Source: Glycine soja (taxonomy: Eukaryota > Streptophyta > Magnoliopsida > Fabales > Fabaceae). Taken from it: 64,000 nucleotides of DNA. Positions 40,695-51,820 of the stretch are shown in pieces. The stretch's first letter is position 1; each line of letters begins with the position of its first letter. The stretch covers positions 31,232,034 through 31,296,033 of the forward strand of contig NC_041019.1 of the NCBI RefSeq assembly GCF_004193775.1, given 5' to 3'. The notes beneath the pieces are model-generated. The model ran no database searches and was not told the origin of the DNA. It was given only the letters and a program-made list of their open reading frames with translations. A program made the translations under genes and the position numbers.

Positions 40695-42247
40695 TGTCAT
40701 ACCCTAATTTCGTCCGGGGATTATTACTTGATGACATGCAATAAATGAAGTCCCGAGACGTCTCATAAATCAAAAGGAAGCAGGCTTGCGCGATCCGTGA
40801 AGTTCCGTAATGTGGCGGAAATCGAAAAGAGGTGTTTTTGCGCAATCCATAAGTTTCCGTAACTTCTTCGAAAGCTAAAAAAGAGTAAATACATAATCCG
40901 TAAGGATTTGTAACCTTGCGGAAAGAAAATAAGTATCATTACAAAATTCGTGAAGTTTCGTAACGTTACAGAAAAAGAATTACAAAAAAATAGAAAGTGG
41001 GTTGCATTTAGTAAAAAGGGGGTGCAAATAGCAACCAGGCCCACTTGGGCCCTCCAGAAGATTCCTCGAGAAGGCTGTTGCTTCTGGAGGAAGCAACCTT
41101 GCTCGCCTGGGCGAGCTGGGCGGCAAGCTTCTCCCCTATTTTGCTATAAATAGGGGGAGAAGTGAAGAAGAAAAGGGTTCAGCCCCTTAGGCACTTCTCT
41201 CTCTCTCGAATTTGCTGAGAAAAATTATTTCTGTGAAGAAAATCCAAGCCGAGGCGCTTCCGTAATGTTTCCGTGAGAAATTACGCGAAGATTCTCGACC
41301 GTTCTTCAATATTCATCGTTCGTTCTTCGTTTTCTTCAGTCTTCAACGGGTAAGTACCTCAAACCAAGCTTTTTCAATTCATTCTATGTACCCGTGGTGG
41401 TCCACATTTTGTTTCATGTATTTTTATTCTCGTTTTCATTTACTTTTTATACCCCCTTTTGACGTGCTTAAGCCATTTATTTAAGTCATTTCTCGCTAGA
41501 TCTAAAAATAAAATAAATTTCCACCGATCGTTTGAATTGTATCATCCGTTAATTTTGGTTAAAATGAATTCCGACCGTTCGGTCGTGCCGTAACCACGTT
41601 GGAAATCAAAAAAGAGGTAAATAATATAATAATAAAAAAAATACCTTTTAGTAAAATAAAGCGAAAAATCAATCGGAGGCTTTCTCTTTGGGCTTTCTCA
41701 TTCTTAATTGAATTGTCTAATAACTAAAGTGAAACTAAGGCTAAAATCAACTCGCCTAGTCAAGCTCGTCCACAAAAATAGGTTTTTGGAAGTTTATCAT
41801 TTCAGTTTCTTGCCAAGTAAAATGGATCATTCTTAAAGGTCCAACGCCTTAGAATGATCCCCTTTCAAGTAAAAAGAATCACTTGATCCATGCATAAGAA
41901 AGAACTACGTAGGTCTGATTTCCTCTCCAAAGGAGGGTACGTAGGAGCAAAAGCCCCGCTTTTGTCGACCTCAAAAAATAAAAAGAAATAAAAGTTAAGA
42001 TAACACAATTCCACAATTCTAAAAAATAGGCTGTTGTCTTTTGAGACAAACGTAAGAGGTGCTAATACCTTCCTCAAGCATAAATACAACTCCTGAACTT
42101 AGAATTTTTATTTTTGACCGGTTTCCTTCGGTTTTTCCGACGTTTTCCATAAATAAACGTTGGTGGCGACTCCGCGCATCTTTCCTCCTTTGGAAAGCGC
42201 ACCCGTGAGCCTCGCCCTCGCTCGCCCGTGAAGGGCACGTTGCGACA
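40695..42247 (+). mobile_element. 3' LTR of element C
   Basis: 1553 bases from TGTCATACCCTAATTTCG to GTTGCGACA, followed by the target-site duplication ATCCC. Palindrome and TATA box are at 41101-41152. Confidence 0.92.
41101..41152 (+). promoter_or_regulatory. U3 palindrome and TATA box, element C 3' LTR
   Basis: GCTCGCCTGGGCGAGC is at 41101-41116 and TATAAATA at 41145-41152. In this position it would read out into H ORF1 antisense. Confidence 0.55.
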
Positions 42248-42429
42248 ATCCCATTACTACTTCCCCTAAGCTCTTTGCCCTTCCTTTGCACCACAACCCA
42301 TGCCTTGCGAACTCCTTGAAGTACCCTTGCGTTGGGGTCACTGAAACCCCGTGCGATGAAAGGCATGATGCTTTCCTCCAATGGTGCTCCTCTCATGGGG
42401 TAGCCATGCTGTCTGATGGCGAGGACAGG
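42248..42429 (-). pseudogene. ORF1 piece of element H between elements C and B
   Basis: On the minus strand it reads LAIRQHGYPMRGAPLEESIMPFIARGFSDP...KAWVVVQRKGKELRGSSNGI (long parts omitted), matching ORF1 of A and C at the same place. Its first five bases repeat the ATCCC duplication of C and its last five are the ACAGG side of B's duplication. Confidence 0.85.
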
Positions 42430-43457
42430 TGATCGAGGCCGTACCCGAATGGGGGGGTGATCCTAGGTCGTCTCCCAGCGAGCAATGGTCAACCAAACGT
42501 TCATAACAGATTGTAATAAAATAGTAACGAATGGGGGGGGTTTGTTTTTGTAAATTTAACAGCAAGTAAATTTGAATTAGAAAATATCAAAATTAAAACA
42601 CATTGTTTCCCCTTGATTCACAAGCAAGTCTCTTATCCTAGGTTACGAGGATTTATCCTTTATCAGTTCAATCACTTAATCCAATCCTAAATTAAATTAC
42701 TAAGCGAAATTTAACATAAGGCATTCATTATTTGATTAAGCAACACATACACCAATTAATCATGAAAGAAACTGATCATTAAGCATGTACGTAAATTAAG
42801 CGCAGAGACAATTAATCAAGCACTAAGCATGCATGGATTAATAGCAACAAATACAGAGTTACTGGTGAAGAGGAAAAACTGAGCAGAATGCAATAGTAAT
42901 AATAAAACTTCAAAGAGAGTTGTGCTTGATCCTCAAGAGAAAACAACGCTGGAGACTTAGCCTTCCATTAATCAATAGCTAACGAAATTGTAGTAGAAAA
43001 CGAAAAAATCTAGAATTATTCTCCCAAAAAAAAGCTAAAACGAGAGAGAGAGAGAGAGAGAGAGCCTAAAACTTGAACCTTGGTGTTGTTATATAGTTCT
43101 CAGCCCCAAAGCTTACAAATCTATTTTAAGTCAAGCCCATAAATATAATAAAATCTAGATAAGATAAGATAAGACAAAATCAAGATAAATAATATCTAGA
43201 TGAAATAAAATTTGGATAAGATAAGATCTAGATAAAATAATATCTTGATGAGATAAAATCTAGATATGATAAGATTTGGTAGAGTAAAATTGTCTGCTCT
43301 CTTCACGTCCAAGCCCAATTACTTATAATTCTCCTGAAATTAAATTAAAAACACAAAATTAATCCAGTAGGCCCAAATGATAAAACTGCATAATTAATTT
43401 GACAATTAAGGCTAATCAATAATTAAAATGGTGACAAAAAGGGTTAAGAAATATGAG
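42430..43457 (-). mobile_element. 3' LTR of element B, both ends damaged
   Basis: Homologous to 46308-47407. It lacks the outer bases at its upper end (GAAATATGAG is joined to internal sequence at 43458) and a segment near 42450. It carries a (GA)n run at 43042-43064 that is also present in the 5' LTR. Confidence 0.8.
43042..43064. repeat. (GA)n microsatellite in LTR of B
   Basis: A run of about eleven GA units; its counterpart in the other LTR of B lies near 46955-46977, so it predates the insertion. Confidence 0.85.
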
Positions 43458-45599
43458 GGTTGCTGGTAAGGGCTTCAACTCTGGTGTGGGTGGTGGCTGA
43501 ACCGTGGGAGGAACCATGGTAGGAGAAGAAGAAGGTTCCTCAGCCTATACCTCTGATGCTCCTAGATCTAGCATGGCATTCTCAAATTTACTGTTCACAA
43601 TAATGCAAGGTATACAGAAAGTACCTGGGTCCTTACATTTCTCAAGAATGTGAGGAACAGATTTACCTATCAGTGCTGACACATTTCTACCCATGCTAAT
43701 CCTTTCATTGCCTTTGAGCTTCCTTTTGTGGGTGCACAACTCCTTTAGAAACTTGGCATATCTTGGAATCTGCTTGATGGCATCCAGCAGAGGTATGTTC
43801 ACCTCTACTTTTCTGAAGGTCTCCAAGATCTCCTTTTTCGCTTCTTCCATCTTTTTGTTTGGAATTGCTCTAGGTGGGAATGGAAGAGGGATAGGAGGCT
43901 ACTGTAAGTCAGAATTACTAGAAGAAGGTTCACCTGCATGAAAAATTTTGTTAGGAAGCTTTCTCTTTTGTGCAACTATCTCATCCTCTTTTTCAGGTGT
44001 AGAATGAAGCTTGACAGGTTCAGGTGCAGGTGCTGCTACTGGTGGAGGCACTTGAATTTGGTTGCCTGACCTCAAGGTGATGGCACTCACATTTTTAGAT
44101 TCTGCATAGTTTGTGAAGGCAATTTGTCAGAATTTTGGGACTGAGCTTGGTTCAACTGAGTAGCCATCTGCCCTATCTGATTTGTCTGACTCTGAATGGA
44201 GGCTCTTGTCTCTTGCTGAAATTGCATATTATGGATGGTCATTTGCCTCACTAATTCTTCTAAGGAAGGTTGAGGAGGAGCCTCAGTTGCTTGTTGCTTT
44301 TTGTTGTGACTACTACTGTTGTTGCTGCATTGGAGGAGGAATATATGGCTTGCTTGGACCAGCAGCATTCTGAATAGGAGGGACAGGCTGTTGTTGTTGT
44401 TGTGGAGGACTTGTCCATCTCAGATTTGGATGATTCCTCCAACCTGAATTGTATCTATTGCTTGAAAGGTCATAATTATTCTGTTGTTGTTGGTTTTGCT
44501 GGTGAGGAGGTCTATTATAAATGTTTGCAGCATAAGCTTCAGGTTGCTCATTGACTCCAGATTGCTGCAAAGAAGGACAAAGATCCGTATGGTGATCTGC
44601 AAAAGAACATAGACCACAGACTCTTGCAACAGGTGTAGATTTCTGATTCATGGCAAGCTGGGTTACTGGGTTGACCAAGGCATCAAGTTTTCCTTCAAGC
44701 TTTTTATTTTGAGTAGATAAGGATGAATCCGTGGCCACCTCATGGACTCCTCTAAGAACAATAGCATCATTTCTTGCACTAAATTGTTGGGAGTTGGAAG
44801 CCATCTTCTCAATCAAATTCCTAGCTTCAACAGGGGTCATATCACCAAGAGCTCCACCACTGGCAGCATCAATCATACTTCTATCCAAATTGCTAAGTCC
44901 CTCATAGAAATATTGAAGAAAGAGTTGCTCAGAAATCTGGTGGTGGGGGCAGCTTGCACACAATTTCTTGAATCTTTCCCAGTACTCATACAAGTTCTCT
45001 CCACTAAGTTGCCTGATGCCTGAAATGTCTTTTCTGATGGCAGTGGTCCTAGATGCAGGGAAGAATTTCTCCAAGAACACCCTCTGAAGGTCATCCCAGC
45101 TGAAAATGGACCTGGGAGCAAGGTAATACAGCCAATCTTTTGCCACTCCCTCTAGAGAATGAGGAAAAGCCTTTAAAAAGATATGATCTTCCTGGACATT
45201 TGGGGGCTTCATGGTGAAACAAACAATATGGAACTCCTTAAGATGCTTATGAGGATATTCACCTGCAAGACCATGAAACTTTGGCAGCAAATGTATTAGT
45301 CCAGTCTTGAGAACATAGGGAACACCCTCATCAGGATATTGAATGCACAAGCTTTCATAAGTGAAATCAGGTGTAGCCATCTCCCTAAGAGTCCTCTCAC
45401 GAGGTGGAGGTTGAGCCATGTTCTCAGTATAAAAATTAGTAGTGGAATGCTCAAAATCAGAATATTCAGAATCACCCTCAACAGAATGCTCAAAATGCAC
45501 ATAATGACTAGGATGCACATTATCCCTAACTAATCTATGAAAGGTTCTATCTATTTCAGGATCAAAGTGTTGTAAATCACCTGGATTGCCCCTAGTCAT
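43458..45599 (-). pseudogene. gag and start of protease of element B
   Basis: Gag opens at ATG 45597-45599 (MTRGNPGDLQHFDPEIDR) and stays open for 428 codons to 44313. Motifs: LKAFPHSLEGVAKDWLYYL, LRQLSGENLYEYWERFK-type block, LFLQYFYEGLSNLDRSMID, and a knuckle CGLCSFADHHTDLC, then a Gln/Pro-rich tail. The next parts (44368-44087, 44090-43899, 43850-43545) are out of frame or separated by stops, but include MSAITLRSGNQIQVPP and RYAKFLKELCTHKRKLKGNE, the usual linker of Athila polyproteins. The protease active-site motif MLDLGAS follows near 43560. After a Pro-rich piece (PPTVQPPPTPELKPLP) the element is cut at 43458; no RT is left. Confidence 0.85.
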
Positions 45600-46286
45600 A
45601 CACTATATGCAGCAAATAGTGTGTTTCTCAACAAGCACCTAACAAGGGTGTAAAACTACAGCTATACTCAAACGATATCAAAATGGGCTGAAATTTTGTG
45701 AGGAACACCCTAAAATCATGAAAAGATAGCACAAAAATTTTCAAACAAAAATTCAAAGTCTAACTATCAAAACTACCTAAGCAAAGTTTAGAAAAATAAG
45801 ACAATAATACTTAACAAAAAAAACTTAGTAAACGGCTGATTTTTGGAGTTTGGGAGACCCCAACCGACTTCAGCAGGTTGCCACAATATTGGAAATTTTT
45901 TTCTACCCCAAATGCATATATAATAATAGTTATTTTGATACCTGGAGCAAAAGTTATGACCATTTTAAGTTTTGCAAAAAACAAGTTCCCAAAATTTTTG
46001 TCTCTCTCAAATATTGCCACACTAAGTGCTCCTGGTATTTTTCACATGAAATATGGATCAAAAGAAGTTACCACACAAAAATTTATCCGAAAATAGCAAC
46101 TCTAGCTATCAAAACAAAAATCGCTAATTAAATTGCAAAATTCGTCGCTAATCACTGTTCAGCACTGTTCATAGCAAAACAAAAGGCTGAATCAGTCGCT
46201 AAACAGGAAATGCAACTGAAATGCAAAACAGAACACTACACAAAATAAGATAACTAAACACTATTATGAACCTTTGGCCCACTGCT
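45600..46286 (-). other. Leader of element B
   Basis: An A/T-rich stretch without a gene, homologous to the leader at 24652-25326. Confidence 0.65.
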
Positions 46287-46305
46287 CCCCGGCAACGACA
46301 TCAAA
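46287..46305 (-). other. Primer binding site of element B, mutated
   Basis: On the minus strand it reads TTGATGTCGTTGCCGGGG in place of TTGGCGCCGTTGCCGGGG of element D. The GGCGCC part, which pairs with the very 3' end of tRNA-Asp, is altered. Confidence 0.65.
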
Positions 46306-46307
46306 TT

Positions 46308-47407
46308 TGATCGAGGTCGTACCCGAATCAAATAAACATTAAAAATGCAGTATCTAGGAAGTGATCCTAGGTTGTCTCCCAACGAGCAATGGTCAACCAA
46401 ACGATCATAACAGATTGTAATAAAGTAGTAACAAATGGGGGGAGTTGTTTGTTTTTGTAAATTTAATAGCAAGTAAATTTGAATTAGAAAATATCACAAT
46501 TAAAACACGTTGTTTCCCCTTGATTCACAAGCAAGTCTCTTATCCTAGGTTACAAGGATTTATCCTTTATCAGTTCAACCACTTAATCCAACCCTAAATT
46601 AAATTACTAAGCGAAATTTAACATACGACATTCATTATGTGATTAAGCAACACATACACCAATTAATCATGAATGAAACTGATAATTAAGCATGAACGTA
46701 AATTAAGCGCAGAGAAAATTAATCAAGCACTAAGCATGCAAGGATTAATAGCAACAAATACAGAGTAATTTGTGAAGAGGAAAAACTGAGCAGAATGCAA
46801 TAGTAATAATAAAACCTCAAAGAGAGTTGTGCTTGATCCTCAAGAAAAAACAACGCTGGAGACTTAGCCTTCCATTAATCAATAGCAAACGAAATTGTAG
46901 TAGAAAACGAAGAAAACTAGAATTATTCTCCAATACAAAAAAAAAAGCTAAAACGAGAGAGAGAGAGAGAGAGAGAGCCTAAAACTAGAACCTTGGTGTT
47001 GTTATATAGTTCTCTGCCCCAAAGCTTACAAATTTGTTTTGAGTCCAAGCCCATAAATAAAATAAAATATAGATAAGATAAGATAAGACAAAATCTAGAT
47101 GAAATAATATCTAGATGAAATAAAATCTGGATAAGATAAGATCTGGATAAAATAATATCTTGATGAGATAAAATCTAGATATGATAAGATTTGGTAGAAT
47201 AAAATTGTCTGCTCTCTTCAAGTCCAAGCCGAATTCCGGATTCAAGCCCAATTACTTATAATTCTCCTGAAATTAAATTAAAAACATAAAATTAATCCAG
47301 TAGGCCCAAATGATAAAACTGCATAATTAATTTGACAATTAAGGCTAATCAATAATTAAAATGGTGACAAAAAGGGTTAAGAAATATGAGAAAATCATGG
47401 CATATCA
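46308..47407 (-). mobile_element. 5' LTR of element B
   Basis: From TGATCGAGGTCGTACCCG (lower end) to GGCATATCA (upper end), 1100 bases. It has AGATAAGATAAG-type repeats at about 47070-47190 and a (GA)n run near 46955-46977. Confidence 0.85.
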
Positions 47408-48070
47408 ACGGGATTATAGTTAATACAACCCCTTGTTCCCATCAAGGGAACATTTGGAAATCCTTCGTGCAAGGACGTTCTTCCTTCCTTCCAGCGAGGG
47501 AACCAATTAACGGACCCCCCCCCCCCCTCCATGCTAGCCAAGAGTTGGTCCCAATTTGCCTTTCCTTTCTCGGCGCATGAACGGTGACCTTGTAGCGAAC
47601 AAATGGGCCTACCTTCTTGGCGAAAAAGGTGCGAAACCAGCCACACATAGAGAGCCGGTGTACAGCAAACAATTCTTGTGCTGCTCTTTTCACATCTCCA
47701 GTCGAACGTGTCATACATGTCGGCCAAAATGGCGACGACCGGGCTTTCCTTGCCATGATGAAAGGCGAGGAAAGCGTCAATCGCTGCTAGGTCCACTAAC
47801 CCTTTCACATTTGGAAAGAGGATAACTCCAAAGATCAAAAGTGCCAAGATGTCAAAAAAAGAAGCCCATTCGCCTTGATTTGCCAAGGCCATTGCCTTCT
47901 CCTCCTAACACCTCCTTGGTACTCCGACTATCCCATTCCGATTTTGCTTTACCAGGTCCAACTCTTGTGCCGAGATTTTCACTACCTTGGCAACTCTAGC
48001 CATGGAGGGATAGAACCCCGAGAAAAGATATGGCTTCCTTCCTCCCAACGGGCATCCCAGGATTTCTTCA
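47408..48070 (-). pseudogene. ORF1 piece of element H between B and the solo LTR
   Basis: Minus strand, open for 165 codons (47892 down to 47408) and readable before that to 48070: LGCPLGGRKPYLFSGFYPSM, KQNRNGIVGVPRR then a stop, then LALLIFGVILFPNVKGLVDL, CTPALYVWLVSHLFRQ, NWFPRWKEG, GTRGCINYNP. This covers about the second fifth to half of ORF1. A poly-C run (47515-47527 on the plus strand) encodes GGGG in a place where A and C have no glycines, probably a slippage expansion. Confidence 0.85.
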
Positions 48071-48988
48071 TATTGGATCGAGTGGCCTCAGAATAATTAA
48101 GAAGGGGGGGTTGAATTAATTATTCCTAAACCTTTAATAATTAAAAAATTACTCTTCTAAGGCTTTTACTTATGTTGTTAAGAGAATATGGAGTAGAAGA
48201 GAAACTTAACAGAAAGTAAAAGCGAAAAATAAATGCACAGCGGAAAGTAAAAGAGTAGGGAAGAAACAAACACACAAGAGTTTTTATACTGGTTCGGCAA
48301 CAACCCATGCCTACATCCAGTCCCCAAGCGACCTGCGGTCCTTGAGATTTCTTTCAACCTTGTAAAAATCCTTTTACAAGCAAAGATCCACAAGGGATGT
48401 ACCCTCCCTTGTTCTCTTTGAACCTAGTGGATGTACCCTCCACTAGAACTGATCCACAAGAGATGTACCCTCTCTTATTCTCAGTCAAACCCAAGTAGAT
48501 GTACCCTCTACATGTACCACAAAGGATGCATCCTCCAATGTGTTAAGACAAAGATCTCATGCTGTTAAACCTTTGATACTTTGTGAATGGGGATACAAAA
48601 GAATTCTCAGGCGGTTAGTCCTTTGAACACTTTTGTATTAGGGAAAGGGAAGAATCAAAAGAATTCTCAGACTGTGTCGTTTTGAATTCTTTGACAAGGG
48701 AGAAGGGAGACACAAAAGAATTCAGGCGGTTAGTCCTTTTTTCTTTTGGAAAAGGGAGAAGAGAGACACAAAAAGAATTCAGGCGGTTAGTCTTTGGCGA
48801 ATTCTTTTTTGCAAAGGGAGAAGAGAATGAAAAGATGAATAGCACAAGTTTTCAAGGTTTAGAAAACCAGAAAACTTCAAAAAGCTTTTGGTACAAAAAA
48901 GAAGAAGAAGTTCAAAGAGATTCAAGGCTTGTAAAGCATTGATTGAATAAGAGTAAAAGTGTATTGAAAAGAAAATCAAAGCCTTTGC

Positions 48989-48995
48989 ATTTATA
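48989..48995 (-). promoter_or_regulatory. TATA box of the solo LTR
   Basis: TATAAAT on the minus strand. The repeated palindromes lie 130-375 bases upstream of it. Confidence 0.5.
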
Positions 48996-49124
48996 GACTC
49001 TTCATGTCTGGCCAAGAGGAACATTTAGAAGATTTATAACTTTTAGAAAAACTTAAAACCAATTTGAAAAAGTCAAAAACCTTTTGAAGAGTTACATCTT
49101 TTGATTTATTCAGAAACAGCCACT

Positions 49125-49366
49125 GGTAATCGATTACCAAATAAGTGTAATCGATTACACAAAGCTTTTATGTGAAAGGATGTGACTCTTCACATTTGAA
49201 TTTGAATTTCAACGTTCAAAGGCACTAGTAATCGCTTACCAAAATATTGTAATCGATTACAGCCTTTTTAAATTAATTGGAACGTTGTAAATTCAGTTTG
49301 AAAACTTTTTCAAATCCATTTTGCTACTGGTAATCGATTACAACAATCTGGTAATCGATTACCAGA
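49125..49366. repeat. Six copies of a GTAATCGATTAC-type palindrome
   Basis: GGTAATCGATTACC or TGTAATCGATTACA variants occur at about 49125, 49149, 49230, 49248, 49329 and 49350. Five keep the perfect core TAATCGATTA and one has TAATCGCTTA. They sit in the U3 part of the solo LTR. Confidence 0.8.
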
Positions 49367-49796
49367 GAGTAAAAACTCTTTGTTAAACATGTTTTGAGAA
49401 AAATCATGTGCTATTCAATTTTTGAGAAAAACTTTTCATACTTATCTTGATTGAGCCTTCTCTTGATTCTTGAATCTTGAGTCTTGAATCTTGATCTTGA
49501 TTCTTGAGATCTTGAACCTTGAATCTTGATTCATGAGATCTTGAACCTTGAATCTTGATTCTTGAGACCTTGAACCTTGAATCTTGATTCTTGACTCTAA
49601 ACTTTCTTCTTGAGTCTTGAATTCTTCTTGATTCTTATCTTGAACTATTGAATTGTTCTTGATTCACTTGAGTTGTTCTTTGATTGATCTTTGAGCTTTT
49701 TGTCATCACCTTTGTCATCATCTTTTGTTATCATCATTGTTATTGTCAAAACACCTTTGAATCACCTTTGATTCACCATGAAGCTTTGCTTCTACA

Positions 49797-49971
49797 CTTC
49801 AAACTCTTCCACAGTCGGCACTAGCTAGAAATCCTCAAATGTGAAGCACCTCAGGGGCTGGTCATAATACTGGGTAAGGGATGCAATCGCTTCCATGGAG
49901 ACTTCTATCGTAGCTAGGTCCCAAATCTTACCATAGGCTTTGTAGAAGGCTTGCCATTGTAGTTGACCCAT
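49797..49971 (-). pseudogene. ORF1 piece of element H between the solo LTR and D
   Basis: Minus strand: QAFYKAYGKIWDLATIEV, YYDQPLRCFTFEDF, a TAG, then LVPTVEEFE. It matches ORF1 residues about 40-95 of A and C. Its ends are the duplications CTTCA and CCCAT. Confidence 0.8.
49967..49971. repeat. Left target-site duplication of element D (CCCAT)
   Basis: CCCAT lies directly before the 5' LTR and again directly after the 3' LTR at 55162-55166. It is perfect. Confidence 0.92.
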
Positions 49972-50189
49972 TGATGTGCCATCATTTTCTTCTATTTTCT
50001 AAACCCTTTTTGCACCATTTTAATTATTGATTGGTCTTAATTGTCAAATTTATTAGGCAGTTTTATTATTTGGGCCCATTCAGCTAATTTGATGTTTTTA
50101 ATCTAATTTCAGGAATTAATGAAGCATTGGGTTTGAATCCAGAATTGAGCTTGGACTTGAAGAGAGCAGACTATTTTATTCTACAAAAT

Positions 50190-50400
50190 TAGATCTTATC
50201 TTATCTTTATCTTATCTAGATATTATTTAGATTTGATCTCATCTAGATATTATTTAATCTAGATCTTATCTTATCTAGATTTGAATTTCTCATCTAGATA
50301 TTATTTAATCTAGATCTTATCTTATCTTATCTAGATTTGAATTTCTCATCTAGATATTATTTAATCTAGATCTTATCTTATCTTATCTAGATTTGAATTT
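50190..50400 (+). repeat. TATCTTATCTAGAT tandem block in D LTR
   Basis: Three near-identical units of about 57-62 bases (TTTGAATTTCTCATCTAGAT plus ATTATTTAATCTAGATCTTA and more), with small indels in TATCT number. The same block is at about 54174-54384 in the 3' LTR. The LTRs of B have related AGATAAGAT repeats. Confidence 0.8.
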
Positions 50401-50456
50401 AATTTATTTATGGGCCTGGATTTAAAACAGATTTGTAAGCTTTGGGACTGAAAAAC

Positions 50457-50463
50457 TATATAA
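50457..50463 (+). promoter_or_regulatory. TATA box of D 5' LTR
   Basis: CTATATAACAGC; the polyadenylation-type AATAAA follows at 50584-50589, so the R region lies between about 50490 and 50610. Confidence 0.5.
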
Positions 50464-51183
50464 CAGCACCAAGGTTCTAGTTTAGGCTCTCTTGGATTAT
50501 TCGTTTTTAGTTTTAGTCTCTCTCTTCTCTTTCTCTTTTATTTTCGTTTTTTTACAATTCCAGTTCAGACTTTTAGTTTTATCAATAAAATTTCATTCTC
50601 TATTTGATTAATGGAAGGCTAAGTCCGCAGCGTTGTTTTCCCTTGAGGATCAAGCACAGTTCTCTTTGAGGTTCTATTATTACTGTTAAATTCTGTTTAG
50701 TTTTTCCTCTTCACTAATTACTTTGAATTTGTTGCTTTTAATTCATGCATGCTTAGTGCTTGATTAATTGTCTCTGCGCTTAATTTACGTTCATGCTTAA
50801 TGATCGTTTATGAGTAATTGGTGTATGTGATGCTTAATCACATAATGAATGCCTTATGTTGAATTTCGCTTAGTAATTTAATTTAGGGTTGGATTAAGTG
50901 GTTAAACTGATAAAGGATAAACTCTCGTAACCTAGGATAAGAGACTTGCTTGTGAATCAAGGGGAAGCAACGTGTTTTAATTCTGATATTTTCTAATTCA
51001 CATATATTCGCTGTTTAATTTACAAAAGCAAACAACCCCCCCCCCCCATCGTTACTGTTACTGTTACTGCAAGTATATTATGAACATTTGGCTTGTCACT
51101 GCTCGTTGGGAAACGACCTAGGATCACTTCCTAGTTACTACATTTTAATGTTTATTTGATTCGGGTACGGCATCGATCAAATT

Positions 51184-51200
51184 TGGCGCCGTTGCCGGGG
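51184..51200 (+). other. Primer binding site of element D
   Basis: TGGCGCCGTTGCCGGGG, complementary to the 3' end of tRNA-Asp, four bases after the LTR. It is intact, unlike those of B and the truncated Athila element. Confidence 0.85.
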
Positions 51201-51820
51201 AGCAGTGTCCAAAGGTTCATAATAGCTAGCTATTGTTGTGTGTTTAATCCTTTCGTGTTTTATGTTTAATTGTTAGTATTGTGTTAGTATGTGTGTTAGT
51301 GTTGATTAGTTCACTGGTATTGATAACAGACAAATCCAGAGTCCATATATCTAGGCTAATTAGACTTGTCAGGTTTTAGCGATTTTAATATATAGATTTT
51401 AGTCCTTATTTTCATTGTCGGTCTTCCTTAGAAGTAGTTATTCCTTATTTTTTACTGTTGGGTTTTAGGAGTAAGTATTTAGATTTAGTAGATTTAGATC
51501 TTATTTATTTGAATTTCTTAGAAGTAGTTATCTTTATCGCAATTTAAATATTTTATCATATCTTATCTTTAAATTTTTTTTATCTTATCTTATCTATTAT
51601 CTTTATCTTCTATTTTGATCTTTCAATCTTTTATCTTCGAATTTTATCTTTAAATATCTTGTCTTTTCTTTGATCTTCTAATTTTATCTTTAAATATCTT
51701 ATCTTTTCTTTACCTTATCTTCTATCTTCTATTTTAAATTCTTATCTCTTGCTTTTAAATTGGGTTTGCATTAATCTAAATACAAACAAAGTCCCTGTTT
51801 CAGTCTTGGGTGTTTTGCTG
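51201..51820 (+). other. Leader of element D up to the deletion
   Basis: T-rich non-coding sequence with many ATCTTATCTTT repeats at 51540-51750. It is joined near 51820 to integrase. Confidence 0.65.

Larger units (their letters stand above)
30363..42247 (+). mobile_element. Ogre element C, a pol-less deletion derivative
   Basis: A complete insertion with two LTRs, PBS, polypurine tract and a perfect ATCCC duplication. Internally it has leader, intact ORF1, gag with two stops, and then a direct junction (about 36781-36787) to the 3' non-coding region. Protease, RT, both RNase H, integrase and the 3' ORF are missing; the matching part of A is about 11000-20140. Short shared CCCA at the junction suggests microhomology. 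It must have been mobilised, if at all after the deletion, by enzymes from other copies. The 3' region carries a 2.8-kb tandem array. Confidence 0.92.
42430..47407 (-). mobile_element. Athila/Calypso-type element B, internally deleted
   Basis: Minus-strand element with 5' LTR 46308-47407, PBS, leader, gag, the beginning of protease, and a 3' LTR 42430-43457. The flanks ACAGG (42425-42429) and ACGGG (47408-47412) are a five-base duplication with one change, and H ORF1 reads on across it. RT, RNase H, integrase, the 3' non-coding region and the polypurine tract are missing: a Pro-rich segment just after protease is joined to the 3' LTR about 20 bases inside it. The 3' LTR also lost about 35 bases next to its poly-G tract. 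Confidence 0.88.
48071..49796 (-). mobile_element. Solo LTR on the minus strand
   Basis: 1726 bases flanked by the duplication CTTCA (48066-48070 and 49797-49801) inside H ORF1. Read on the minus strand it opens with TGTAGAAGC and ends in CCAATA, close to TG..CA. A TATA box (TATAAAT on the minus strand, 48989-48995) and upstream palindromes support this orientation. There is no internal region, no PBS and no second LTR, so it is a solo LTR formed by LTR-LTR recombination. It holds several tandem repeats: GATGTACCCTCC (five near 48388-48530), GAATTC-AGGCGGTTAGTCC (48600-48800) and TTGAATCTTGATTCTTGAG (49450-49640). The lineage (Ty1/copia or Ty3/gypsy) is not decided. The lysine-rich or hydrophobic ORFs inside are artefacts of repeats. 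Confidence 0.75.
49972..51179 (+). mobile_element. 5' LTR of element D
   Basis: 1208 bases from TGATGTGCCATC to GCATCGATCA. It has a TATA box at 50457-50463 (TATATAA), a polyadenylation-type AATAAA at 50584-50589 and a TATCTTATCTAGAT-rich tandem block at about 50190-50400. Confidence 0.93.

Noticed and set aside
48615..48942. Short ORFs in both strands of the solo LTR
   Set aside because: They come from tandem GAATTC-AGGCGGTTAG repeats; no start context and no homology.
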